A stretch of DNA of 21,570 nt from Welwitschia mirabilis (taxonomy: Eukaryota > Gnetophyta > Gnetopsida > Welwitschiales). The position numbers and the translations under genes are program-made. The notes below the pieces were generated by a model, which saw nothing but the letters and a program-made list of their open reading frames with translations, was not told the origin of the DNA and ran no database searches. How positions within the stretch are numbered: the stretch's first letter is position 1; every line of letters begins with the position of its first letter. Below are positions 9,313 through 19,089 of the stretch, piece by piece. The stretch spans positions 194,322,533 to 194,344,102 of the forward strand of contig JBOZIK010000001.1 in the NCBI GenBank assembly GCA_051453625.1, written 5' to 3'.

Positions 9313-10069
9313 AAAGAGATCAAAAAATATAATGGAAAAAGTTTTTCATTCATGGAAAATTAAGATGTAGTTGATGTTAATTGAAAAAAGTGTGTGGAAT
9401 GTAGTAAATGGTAGAATACCTAAGCCAACGGATGCATCTAAAGTGCCTAAATAGGAAATATTAGATCAAAAGGCACTATCATTAATTGGCCTTCGTCTTG
9501 AAGATGCCTGTTTGCATTATCTTGATTTAACAAAGTCATCAAAAGAAAACTGCAATTCTTTGAATAATTTGTTTGGCTCAAGTGGAACTAAGGCAAAGGC
9601 AAAATCTAGAACATCAACTTTATGGTTTGAAATGGATGAAGAAAGTAGTATGGATCAGCATATTAACAACTTTTGCTCCATACTCACTCAACTTGTAGGT
9701 GTTCAAGCTCCTGTGCCTAAAGAAGATGCAAAAGCTATACTGCTGAGTAGTCTTCCTTTGAGGTATAATTCTAGGGTTTTCAAATTAAAAAAGATTTCAT
9801 GCACAGTTGAAGAAATTACAAGCACTTTAATTGAAGGAGGTGAAAAGTTGAAGGATCAAGAAATTGACCCCAAAGCTGTGGTATCAATCAGAAGGAAGTT
9901 TCGCAAGGAAGACTACCTATGCTGCTACTATAAAAGAAAAGGTGATGAATATAAGAATTGCTTTGACTGTGCTTGTGATCTACTCACTAGTAAATTAAAG
10001 GAGGAAACTAGATTTGCAACAATGGAAGAAGTCAAAGATGAAGATCCCTTTGAAGTTGAACCTTGTTAA
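9313..10069 (+). pseudogene. Ty1/copia-type gag of the non-autonomous element (two stops, otherwise open)
   Basis: It encodes a capsid/nucleocapsid-like protein. The N-terminal region reads EKVFHSWKIKM and IEKSVWNVVNGRIPKPTD, the copia gag start pattern (FxSWKxKM...L...W). In-frame TAGs fall near 9367 and at 9452-9454. From 9455 to the TAA at 10069 it is open for about 205 codons: FGSSGTKAKAKSRTSTLWFE, MDQHINNFCSILTQLVG, AILLSSLPLRYNSRVF, and EEITSTLIEGGEKLKDQE, all in gag order. The zinc knuckle CYYKRKGDEYKNC has lost its second Cys and has Asp where His should be, so nucleic-acid binding by this copy is doubtful. The frame ends with an acidic tail and runs into repeats, with no protease fused downstream. 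The long open part in an element with aged LTRs is notable. Confidence 0.8.
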
Positions 10070-10085
10070 GGGAATTTTTCATTTC

Positions 10086-10185
10086 TGTGTGAACATCTGT
10101 GTGTTAGTTCTATGTGAAGGTCTGTGTGTCAGCTTTGTGTGAGCTTCTGTGTGCTATCTTTGTGTGAGCATCTGTAAGCTGTGTG
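10086..10185 (+). repeat. 25-base tandem repeat, about four units
   Basis: Units of exactly 25 bases begin at 10086, 10111, 10136 and 10161, with consensus near TGTGTGARCWTCTGTGTGYT plus five bases. The array starts 16 bases after the gag stop. The last unit is shared with the larger duplication that follows. Confidence 0.85.
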
Positions 10186-10467
10186 CTATTGTATTTGTGT
10201 GGACTGTGTGTTTTTGTGTGACTCTGTGAACTTGGTGCATTGATGTTAAGCCAGAGGCACGTTTTAGCAATTGTGTAATGTTTAAGACCTTCCCCTCTGT
10301 TGGACTTTTTGTCAGCTTTGTGTGAGCATCTGTAAGCTGCGTGCTATTGTGTTTGTGTGGACTATTTGTTTTTGTGTGACTCTATGAACTTTGTGCATCG
10401 ATGTTAAGCCAGAGGAATGTTTTAGCAATTGTGCAATGTCCAAGTCCTTCCCATCTCTTGGACTTTA
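10152..10467 (+). repeat. tandem duplication of about 158 bases
   Basis: About 10152-10309 is repeated at 10310-10467 with an offset of 158 bases and moderate divergence. Shared landmarks are GTGAGCATCTGTAAGCTG, GATGTTAAGCCAGAGG and TTTTAGCAATTGTG. Both lie between gag and the PPT, so they form the element's 3' untranslated region. Confidence 0.85.
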
Positions 10468-10482
10468 CATTAAGATGGGCTT
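10468..10482 (+). other. polypurine tract of the gag-only element
   Basis: CATTAAGATGGGCTT directly precedes the TG of the 3' LTR. The core AAGATGGG is a weak variant of the plant copia PPT AAGTGGGA. Confidence 0.5.
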
Positions 10483-10833
10483 TGTTGGATTATAGCTATG
10501 AGTATGCTAGTTATTTTAAATGGTATTCTTGGAAATGCCCACAGGAAAGTCATTAGTTTAGGTTTGTTTTATTTAAATAAAAGTCACAATAGGAATGCCT
10601 ATGCACCAACATATTGGTGAGTTAGTTTTTTAAGTTAAGATGATCAGAGAGTCAAAGGAGAGATCTGTCCTTGGTGGCATACATTTGTATCCTTAACAGC
10701 CAAACTTGGCTACCTCATCATGTATTTGTTATTAATGATAGAAATTGAGCTGATTTCTATGTTCAATCTTATGAGCTCCCTTTTGCCCACAACACCTTCC
10801 TACTGCCTTCGCTGGTGTCCTTTGACACCTTCA
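10483..10833 (+). repeat. 3' LTR of the gag-only element
   Basis: Starts TGTTGGATTATAGC and ends CACCTTCA. It is homologous to 8005-8367 throughout, with small deletions, including a shortened region around the TATA-like box (CATGTATTTGTT). Scattered substitutions indicate an old insertion. Confidence 0.85.
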
Positions 10834-12503
10834 GACTTAAACTATGTAGTATTTATTTTGCATGAGACTGACTCATAATACAGTTGATTGCCACTAGAGC
10901 ATTTTGTTTGAGCTCCCACATGTTTGTTTTGTGTTTAGTTTATTGTTCATTAGCTTCATGTATTTAGTTTATCTCTCATTAGCTTCATGTGTTTTTCAAG
11001 TAACCTTTTGGAACCCTCTTCTAGTTTTGCAAAATGTGGTGTTATCTTTCTTTGCCTTGGATCTTGAAATGTTGCTGGAGAATTCTGGTCACCCAGAATC
11101 ATCCCCAATTTGTCGGTTCATGTTGGAGCAGTGACAAGACATTTTAAACCCTTCAAAGTAGGATAAATTAGGACCAGCATGTCAGAAGACATATGACATA
11201 AAAAGATGTAATGAAAGGAAGCCACAAAAAGTAATGTCTATAAGGCATATTGTGAATTGGTCATTATTCTATTGGGCCAGCTTGAATACTAATAATGCAG
11301 CCCTCCGCAATCTCCTAAGACTCACTTGACTCCCTCTCTAGGTTGTTTTCTGCATTTTTGCCTTGGATAATCTTTGCACAGCAGGTCCACCAAATTCTCT
11401 TTCACAATAGAATGCAGTTTCTATCCACTTCAATGTTACACGCTTACAATTGGCCCTCTTTCTCCTGTTTATATCAATAAAGGGTGCAGCTAGGAATTAA
11501 CAGATTCCTCATTTGGAGATGTCAAGACCACTGACCACTCCATTATTGCCTTGCTATGCAAATAAGTAACTCTGCTCCTGCTGGGTACGTTTTTATTTTC
11601 ACCTTTTCTGGATTATTGCTGGATCCTCTTGCTGTGGATGATAATTGTCTGGCAATTGCTGTATCTCTTTTTCATCTTCTATCACCTACTCATGGGTTCT
11701 GTTGTTACGGGTGATAACCTTGCTGCTACATTTACAAGAAACGCTTCTTCTGACCTTTGCCGCCCTGTCTTGTTGCTGCCAGTACAACATGCTTGCTAAG
11801 AATCTCAAGATTTGTGTTCTTTCAGCTGTTTATGTTACAGCTGTGAGAAATTCACTTCTGATAAGATGCCTGAAGCACCACCTTCTGTTCCAGTTCTGTT
11901 GCCTTGATCTTTTTGCAACCAGTGATAACTATCAATACAAAACTTTCCACAGCTTTACTGAGTTTAGTTTCTGCTTGCAATTGTTGCTAATGACATGTAT
12001 CTGTTAAGGACATTTGCTACACTCCTCACTTGAAAAGTCTCAGAAGTTGCAGTTCTTATCCTACCAATGGCTTCTTTAGTCAGCACTTAGGAGACATTTA
12101 AATGGCTTAAAAGAGGATGTTTCTGCATCAACATTTTGTACATTGATAATATATTAAGTTGGTGCAGGTAGTGGCAAGTTAAACCTGAGCTACTTACCTC
12201 TCAAGATCAGTTCGCTTATGATACGTTTTGGGTCACTGTGTCAATCCAAGGACCATTACTATTTTGTTTGAATATCAACTGTTAATCCAATTGCATTATT
12301 CTTTTTGCAACTGTTTTTTTCTCCTTTCTCATAATAATTTAGAGTTCTTGAATAATTTGCAATGTTTATTTGAATATTCTACTCAGGGAATATTGGTTTT
12401 TTCCTCCCTTTTTCCTTTTTTTCTTTTTTAACTTCCTCACATAATTATATGTGGTTTAGTAATATACAGTGCTAGTAACTATTTCATTGAAATGGTAATA
12501 CAG
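10834..12503. other. no gene recognised
   Basis: Frames at 10904-11134, 11645-12007 and 12228-12431 are hydrophobic or Cys/Leu/Ser-rich, without known domains, and arise in T- and CT-rich sequence. TTTATATCAATAAAG near 11469 looks like a TATA/polyadenylation pair of a decayed LTR, but no TG/CA ends or PBS could be matched. This may be upstream sequence or a 5' intron of the J-domain gene. Confidence 0.45.
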
Positions 12504-12545
12504 GTTGGACAAGCACGCAGGATATTAGAGTGGATTAATTTACAG
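12504..12545 (+). other. exon-like micro-island (speculative)
   Basis: A 42-base stretch lies between AATACAG and a donor-like GTTTTA. It reads in phase 0 as VGQARRILEWINLQ, a protein-like helix in otherwise stop-rich DNA. It could be a short upstream exon of the gene at 13255, which would then not start at ATG 13255. Support is splice-site consensus only. Confidence 0.22.
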
Positions 12546-13254
12546 GTTTTATATATTGAATTTCAGTGGGTGCTTTATTTCTTTTTGTTGCCAGCTATGG
12601 GTTGCAAATTATCTTCACCACAATTTATTTCATTAGTAATCTCTTTAATATGACATAGCTTTAAAAGGATTTCAGATTCCTACATTCTGTATTACACAGA
12701 TGCACCATCAATTTGCTATTATTTCTTTGTCAAAATATGGTGTAGGTGCTAGATGGAATATTTAATCATGCTTTATGCATGTTCCTAATTCAATGGAATA
12801 TGTTTAGCCTTGTGACTTTGAATCATGTGATGTCAAAAGATAGAATTGCTACGATTGATGGAACTTTTTAGGCCTTTACACCAATTTATGTGATGTAGTA
12901 AAGAGACATTACATTTTAGATAGCAAGAATTTGATTGAGTTGTTAAAAACTTTCATCGGGTGTTTACTGCTAGTATATGTTGTATTCAGGTACTTTTACA
13001 AAGGTCTTTGAATCTCATAATTTCAATCCTTAAAATTTTATTGTGATTAGATTTTTAATTCATGTCCTTCAAATACCAGCGGCTGCTTTCATAGAGCGTG
13101 CATAATGAACCAGTCAGCATGCGATGTGTGATGATTGAGTGTTGTATTATGTTGATATGTTTTCATTTAGCATCGCTTATTACATTGCAAATTTGTGCCT
13201 CTTTTGATTTTTTTTCCTTTTTTCCCCTCTTTTTTTTTGAATTTTTGATTGCAG

Positions 13255-13398
13255 ATGAGCAAAGCACCGCATTGGCGATACTCGGCTAAGCAAGGGGGAC
13301 CAAACCGTTCTCAACAAAGCAACCAGTCAAGAGATGATGCATGGACTAGATACAATCAGCGGATTCAGGAAGAGTACGAGGAAGAAATGGAAAGAGTG
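13255..13398 (+). CDS. J-domain (DnaJ-like) protein, first visible exon
   Basis: The exon encodes MSKAPHWRYSAKQGGPNRSQ and continues to a charged stretch, YNQRIQEEYEEEMERV, 48 codons in all. A long pyrimidine run and TTGATTGCAG at 13245-13254 form a strong acceptor, and ATG is the first codon after it. So either ATG is the start and the 5' UTR has an upstream intron, or this Met is internal and earlier exons exist. The end is set by donor GTTTGC at 13399; GTGGTT at 13396 would drop one Val. Phase 0 fits the next exon at 18274. The region is hydrophilic and likely helical or coiled coil. From memory, plant DnaJ-family proteins with this charged, Trp/Tyr-containing N-terminus before a J domain exist; I cannot name the orthologue with certainty. 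Confidence 0.75.
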
Positions 13399-14089
13399 GT
13401 TTGCACTTTGCCTGTTCCTTTATGTCTTGTCATGGCCATTAGAATTTTTTTATTCCCACGAGACCAGCATCAGCAAACAGTTTGAAGCAAATCGTATTTG
13501 TGAACTTAGAGTGGGGTGTTTGATAAGGAGTTCAGGGCTAGTCACAGTATCTTTGATAGAAAAAGAGGATTTTGATCTGAAAGGCTTTTCTAACTCTATC
13601 TCTAATTTAATTTTATAATAATCTAGTAAAAGATGAAGACAATGTCTCTTTTATTGGCAACTCGCTTATGTATTTTTCTCAAATTAATTTTTATTAAGGC
13701 ATTCTTACAACTTTTATTTTATAAATCTTTTTTTACAACTGAGTTGCAAGGCATCTTATTAAACACCTTACAACTTGACCAATCAATTTGCTGAATTGTT
13801 CTTATAATTGGTCGTAAAATTAACAAAAAGTAGAATATGCCATGGTGTCAAATGAATTAGAACAATTTGTCCAACCTTAGTTTATAGCGTATAGAACAAA
13901 AAGCCAGTGAAAGCTTAGAGACATTTTCCCAAAATATGAAATCATTTATCTCTTGAGATCAAAGTCATTAACAAAATAATTGTAATGAGAGGTAGAACCA
14001 TCCTTATGTGCATAAGGTGTAGAAAAGGATACTAACATGCCCAACTCATTTTTGGGTTGAAGTTCCATCGTTAGAGAAAGTGAGTGCTT

Positions 14090-14180
14090 CTGTGTCAGTG
14101 TGTGTGCACGTGTGTATGCATGTGTGTATGTAGTGAGTGAGAATATGTGTGAGAGGGTGGTTGGTTGGTGAGTGAGCGAA
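14090..14180 (+). repeat. TG-rich degenerate simple repeat
   Basis: Runs of TGTGTG mixed with GTATGCA, GTGAGTGAG and GGTTGGTTGG. The minus-strand frame across it is a compositional artefact. Intronic. Confidence 0.8.
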
Positions 14181-15148
14181 ATTAGATTGTGTTCTCTTGA
14201 TGGTATGCTAGACATCTGTGATGTGTATATTTTTCACATTGCCTGCCATCTTTACCAAATTTTCACCCCATTATTTATATTAGCTTTGGATCATGTGTTT
14301 TCATCAATAAGTGTGTAAGACTTGGTCACCTCATGCTAAAGTTCAAAATGTTTGAACCAATTCTTTTTCCATGTGATTTTGACATCAGATGGATGAATTA
14401 TGGCTTTTTATGTGTTGAAGATAGTGCTTTCTATGTAACAATTACTTTATGTTTGCTATCATAGAATCCATAATCAGGAATAGGCACCCCTAAAAATCAA
14501 CACATAAACTGGACCAAATTGACACAAAAATCGGCAATTTGCACCAGGAAAATGATTTTTTCCCCAGAAATGAGAACAGTTGGGGATCATTCTACATACC
14601 ATTATTATAATATACATTTTTAGTTCTGTGTCAAGATTTATGTGCATGTCCTTTTCTTCCTCTTTGTTATATTATGGAAACACGTGAAAATCTAAAAGTA
14701 ATAATCTATGGTATGTTATACATTTAAGCTTTTGAAACTATGATTTGTAACCGAAATTTAAACTTCAAATTGTAGTCTGAAAGTAATAAAATTTTTGTGA
14801 TAAAAATATCAAGCAGCCATTGAAAGTACTTTTTTCTTTGTTTTATTTTTTTAGCTTATTAACTATATGAATTGTCATTTTCTCCAAAAAATGTAATTTT
14901 TCTTAGGACTTCAGCTGTTATTGACGTGTCAGAGATTGAGATTTCTTCACTCAAAGATGAAATCTCCTTTAAAAACAGAAAACATTCTAAGCCATATGTC
15001 TTCACCTTTCATTCTGCAAATAGAGATGGTTTCAGCATCAAAAGTTCTATGTTTTATCTTGTTCCTTTGCGCCCATGATTTCAGGCGATCAATCATGCTT
15101 ATTGGTGCTTAATCACCATCTGACATTAATCATATGTAAATGTGATTT

Positions 15149-15205
15149 GAAGGGGGGGGGAGGGGGCAGAGAGAGAGAGAGAGATAGAAAGAGAGAGTGT
15201 GTGTT
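15149..15205 (+). repeat. poly-G and GA microsatellite
   Basis: A G9-10 run and G5 are followed by (GA) runs at about 15168-15198 and a short GTGTGTG. Intronic; the open frame covering it is not a gene. Confidence 0.9.
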
Positions 15206-15639
15206 TTTAGTAATTTCGATGGAGATTCTCATAATTGTAGTTCACTACCATCTTCATCATTTATAGAATGGAGCAATATTGATCCTTAATTCTTCCTTAA
15301 GTTTATGCAGGAGGGCTCCCTACCCCACAGCCTATAACTTATCCAAAAAATTAGGAAATTCTTCAAATAGACTAGGATTAGACAATTTAATAGTAGGATT
15401 TTCTCCCATAGCTATTTTAATTTGTAAGTAATATCATTTGATTCTCTTAATGGTATTTATTGAAAATGAGAGGAAGTGCTATTTAAAATTAGATTATTTC
15501 TTATATGCTATATCTAATAATAAGTCAAGAGAATCCTATCATTCATGCATGTGTTAAATGTATTGCAGAGATGATAGTAGCTCTTCATAATTATCATTAA
15601 TCCATCACTTCATTTGCATTAATGAAAATGGTGATTAGC

Positions 15640-16470
15640 ATCTTTTGGATAAGCAATTTCAACTTGGAAGTCCCTCTTGCATAGCCAGTCTCTTGTGAGG
15701 ATTTTGTTATGATTCTTCAACCAAGAAAACACTTTGATTTTATCTACAATTTAGCCCCTCCAAAATTTCTTATGAGCATTATCTTTTCCATATTTCTTTC
15801 AAAGTATCTACTTAGTTGTATCTTCGTAATAAGTGTTTAAGTATACTAGGTATCTTCTAGCTCTATTAAGATGTTTTCTCAAATAAGATTCTCCTTTAAA
15901 GATGTTTCTATTATGCTATTTATAATTGACCAAGTCACTCCATGGCTATCCTTTCTTAGAAATCCTTTCAAGAATCTAGTGAGCTCTTGTGAGGAGATAG
16001 TTCTCTAGTCTTTGGATACCCTAGCCTTTTTACTTCTTTGGTCAAACTATTATTTTCTATTTACATAGGTGAATGTAATTTTAATATTTACCTTCTAACT
16101 AAATAAATTCCTTTAAAATCCTATTAACTTTTTTCAATGACATTCTTTAGGGGGTGATAATGGAAGCTATGTATCTAAAATAAGAGAATAGGAAAGAGTT
16201 TCTAGAATAATCTTTGCTTTTAAGGAGAGGAAGTTATTCTACTAGGATTACATCATCTCTAAATAAATTCAAGAATGTAGTTTCAAATGAGAGTCTTATG
16301 CCAATTCTGCAGGGGTATTCCTAGGTAGATGTCCTAAATATCTCTTATTTTAATGTTTAAAATCATATCGATTTTGCCCCCTTTAATATTGCTTCTACCT
16401 AACGTATGAATTATAGATTTAGTCTAGTTGGTGTGAAGACCTATAACCTCCACAAAAAGTTACATGGAAT
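15640..16470 (-). pseudogene. LINE (L1-type) reverse transcriptase relic, antisense in the intron
   Basis: Minus-strand frames broken by many stops keep the order of a plant LINE RT C-terminal half. DIYLGIPLQNWHK (about 16340-16300) matches the YLGIPL landmark. FSYFRYIASIITP and KKVNRILKEFI (about 16195-16110) match the segment before FLWGG. KCFLGLKNHNKILTRDWLCK (about 15740-15680) resembles the start of the zf-RVT domain (KVFLWLxxHNKILTRDxL). No endonuclease part is seen; it may lie beyond the N gap or be absent. Non-functional. The evidence is pattern-based and would be settled by a translated search. Confidence 0.6.
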
Positions 16471-16517
16471 TCTTAATAGCTCTTACTTGCTGACTTGAGG
16501 CCTTGGTTATGATGATA

Positions 16518-16617
16518 NNNNNNNNNNNNNNNNNNNNNNNNNNNNNNNNNNNNNNNNNNNNNNNNNNNNNNNNNNNNNNNNNNNNNNNNNNNNNNNNNNN
16601 NNNNNNNNNNNNNNNNN
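16518..16617. other. assembly gap (100 N)
   Basis: Exactly 100 Ns, the usual size for a gap of unknown length. It ends at a GA microsatellite, which probably caused the assembly break. Confidence 0.98.

Positions 16618-16674
<57 letters not shown>
16618..16674 (+). repeat. (AG)n microsatellite
   Basis: 57 bases of uninterrupted AG directly after the gap; true length unknown because the gap cuts it. Confidence 0.98.
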
Positions 16675-16676
<2 letters not shown>

Positions 16677-18273
16677 CTTCATACTATGTTTGCTACTCTT
16701 TCTATCACTTCATTTTACATTGATACTTTTATTCTTTAAACTTTTATATATATTGTAAAATTAACTTTTTAATCAGTTGTTTGTTATATTTTCTAGACTA
16801 CATTTTTATTTGAGGTACATGTAATATTTCAGACGTGCCATATAAGGTTTTATCTCCAATCCCATGGCCACTTGAAGCTTCTCACTTAGAAGAAGACAGA
16901 ATGCTTCATGAATTTCAGTGAAGCATGAGCAATGGCAAATAGGAATTGAAACAATTCAATTATACCATTCAGAATCGAACTTCAGACCTTTATCTTAGGA
17001 TGATCTTAACTTGTCTCCAGCTAATTGCTTGTGTTGGTTCTTTCAAAACATGTGTGTAAATCGTGCACACTTTTAATGAAATGTGTTATTCAAATTAGTA
17101 ATTTTGGACTATTTAAAAAAGTAATATCTTGTTTTAATTTAAAATCAATTTAACAAGTTGCTTACAGTTCATTGTTTGTGTTAGTTGGCTCTTTGTGGAA
17201 AGTCAGTCAATCAGCTCTAGTCACCAAATTATTTATCAAGCTATGTTGAGCTATGAAAACCGCTGCATGTGTTTTTTTCCCTAGTCAAACACAAGTCATT
17301 GTACCACGTTGTCAAGTTGTTTGAAAGCTGCAAGTCAAGAATTCACCTCTGTTGCAACTCAGACACTGTCCTCCCTTGATTTGAATAATATTAAGTTTTA
17401 TATTTTTCAAAGGCAGAGAAGACCAGTATAACTTTTTTTATAAGATATAGAGTATATTTTATCTAAACATGTAGAGTGCTACCTGTGCAAACCTAGTTTT
17501 GCAAAATACTAATAATTAATTTTTCCAAACAACAACATAATATAAACATATATTAACCAGACATTTTAAAGAAAACCATTTTTATAATTAGTTTTCTGAT
17601 GTCCAGAAAACATTGGATGCATAGAATATTGGATAATTACTATTTTACATGGTAGAGTCTAAATGGGGATGCATGAAGTAAATATTATAATCCTGAAATG
17701 GGTTATTTGGAGTTAGTAGTATCACCTGGTATAAATGTATTCTTAAATATACAAGAGTTCTAGATGAAATTCTTATCCCTGAGGAAAGCACTGGACAAAA
17801 TGCCAATGGAAATTCTTGCAATAATGTCATGACAGGTACACATGAGCTTACCAAAAACATGAAGAAGACACCCAAAAAGTCTAAATAAAGAAGTAGATCT
17901 ATTTTTTGTGGTTTCTATCCCTTATAGGAGTTGGACCGTAATGTTGTACATGTTAAAGAATAATTTATTTTTTTAACATGCATTGAATTGGTTATTTTAT
18001 TGATGCTTGGCATCAACAAGAATGGCCAGTGCTACAAATATCTAGTTTTCTTACTATATTGTTCATGGATTGTGAACTTTAGGAACTTAATGTATGTGCA
18101 TTGCATTGGTACCCCTCAATAGCATGCACCTGCTAATGGTGTACATGATATGAAGAAAGCCATAGTGTTTATTAGGTTCACTGATACCCTTCTTTTTAAG
18201 TTTCAAAATATATTTGCTCCCAGAATTGGTGCTATGTTCTTCCTGTTGACAATAATTCATTTACTTTATACAG

Positions 18274-18515
18274 GAGCGTATTAGACGGATGCAAGGTGTT
18301 TTCAATAGAGAAAGAGAAAGGTATAAGAGGAGTTATGAAAAGTGGTATGAAAATGCCTCTGATGCATATCAGCAACATAATTTCCAACGAGATGACTGGT
18401 ACTGGAAGACTGATAAAGCAGACAAAGAGAGGGCTGAGAAGGCAAGGAGAGAACGAATGCGGGCCCATGGCAATTATGGATTATCCCATCATTATGAAGT
18501 CCTTGGTCTTGATAC
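18274..18515 (+). CDS. J-domain (DnaJ-like) protein, second visible exon
   Basis: After acceptor TTTATACAG the exon reads ERIRRMQGVFNRERERYKRS, then a Tyr/Trp-rich segment with FQRDDWYWKTDKAD, a basic stretch (KARRERMRAHGNYG), and finally LSHHYEVLGLDT. HHYEVLGLD is the helix I start of a J domain, the module by which DnaJ co-chaperones bind and stimulate Hsp70 ATPase. The exon ends in phase 2 at donor GTATGT (18516), so helix II and the essential HPD loop must be encoded further on. None was found in the window on this strand. With the first exon, 128 residues are visible. N-terminal charged region plus late J domain is the inferred layout; cellular location cannot be judged. No in-frame stop or frameshift is seen, so the gene looks intact as far as it goes. 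Confidence 0.85.
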
Positions 18516-19089
18516 GTATGTTTTCATAGCAGATCTTCTATCCTGTTTTCACTTTACAACTGTTTTCTTTGTCTTCATTGTTACAGATCTCGTTATAAGC
18601 TGCTTCTATGTCCAAATTTTATTGCTAGATCGTCTGATATATTAATGCAACGTATAGGACAAACAGAAATACAATGGACATCTAGAAAGTTGAAGCAATC
18701 CAATATCGATTTTCTTTGTGTCAAGTTTCCTTTTAGTTTTAACCTGTATTGCTACCAACAACGGCCAATATTCAGGGAACTAATCACTTTCCTGTACATC
18801 AAGTGTTTTAGTAACAACTGTAATGACTCTGATCTGTTGTCTGTAATAATAATTTCATGGAATTTCATGACTNNNNNNNNNNATAAGAGTGTGTAATTAT
18901 GATTTCCATGTGATGTCCACTTTGTGCTATTATTGCTTCAATATCTAGTTGTTTACTATATGTGCTTTTCTTGCAACTTGCTCATCATATTAATCCAGTA
19001 CAGAAAGCAGGAGGTTTTATATTTCCATGATGAAGTAATATATACACTTAAACCTTTTTGTGTTGTTTACATGGAGGACATGAGATGCA
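18516..19089 (+). other. downstream intron sequence with 10-N gap; possible alternative exon
   Basis: No canonical J-domain continuation is recognised. Ten Ns fill 18873-18882. A strong acceptor-like TTCTTTGTCTTCATTGTTAC plus AG at 18567-18586 would give a 71-base intron. In the phase required by the previous exon it opens 95 codons without a stop up to the gap. That peptide resembles nothing known and lacks HPD. The rest is featureless AT-rich DNA. Confidence 0.4.

Larger units (their letters stand above)
8005..10833 (+). mobile_element. gag-only, non-autonomous LTR retrotransposon (TR-GAG-like)
   Basis: This is the most complete element in the window: 5' LTR 8005-8367, PBS 8370-8383, a leader of about 900 bases, one gag frame (about 9313-10069), a TG-rich repeat tail, PPT, and 3' LTR 10483-10833. 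It is about 2.83 kb in all. No protease, integrase, RT or RNase H trace was found inside. The two LTRs look roughly 80% identical by eye, so the insertion is old. The flanking pentamers, TAGTT before and GACTT after, are similar but not identical. The gag and initiator-Met PBS suggest an autonomous Ty1/copia partner supplied the enzymes. The alternative is internal deletion of pol from a full-length copy. The long leader, and the gag stop leading straight into repeats, favour a stable gag-only design. Confidence 0.8.
13399..18273 (+). other. large intron (4875 bases) of the J-domain gene
   Basis: It runs from donor GTTTGC to acceptor TTACTTTATACAG. Content is AT-rich unassigned DNA (13399-14090, 14180-15148, 15206-15640, 16675-18273), simple repeats, an antisense LINE relic and a 100-base N gap, so the true length is unknown. 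Reading 13485-13618 past the donor gives only short non-conserved frames, which supports splicing here. Confidence 0.7.

Noticed and set aside
11645-12007. 120-codon plus-strand frame
   Set aside because: Leu/Cys/Ser-rich without domain or homology signs; arises from CT-rich DNA.
13396-13400. Alternative donor GTGGTT at 13396
   Set aside because: Possible, and it keeps the frame, but GTTTGC at 13399 gives the Val-Glu junction I consider more likely; cannot be settled without transcripts.
14090-14215. Minus-strand frame rich in Thr/His/Ser
   Set aside because: Translation of the TG-rich simple repeat.
15075-15266. 63-codon frame with Arg/Glu repeats
   Set aside because: Product of the G/GA microsatellite.
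16473-16739. Frames across the N gap and AG repeat (poly-Ser/Leu, poly-Arg/Glu)
   Set aside because: Translation of Ns and a dinucleotide repeat, not a gene.
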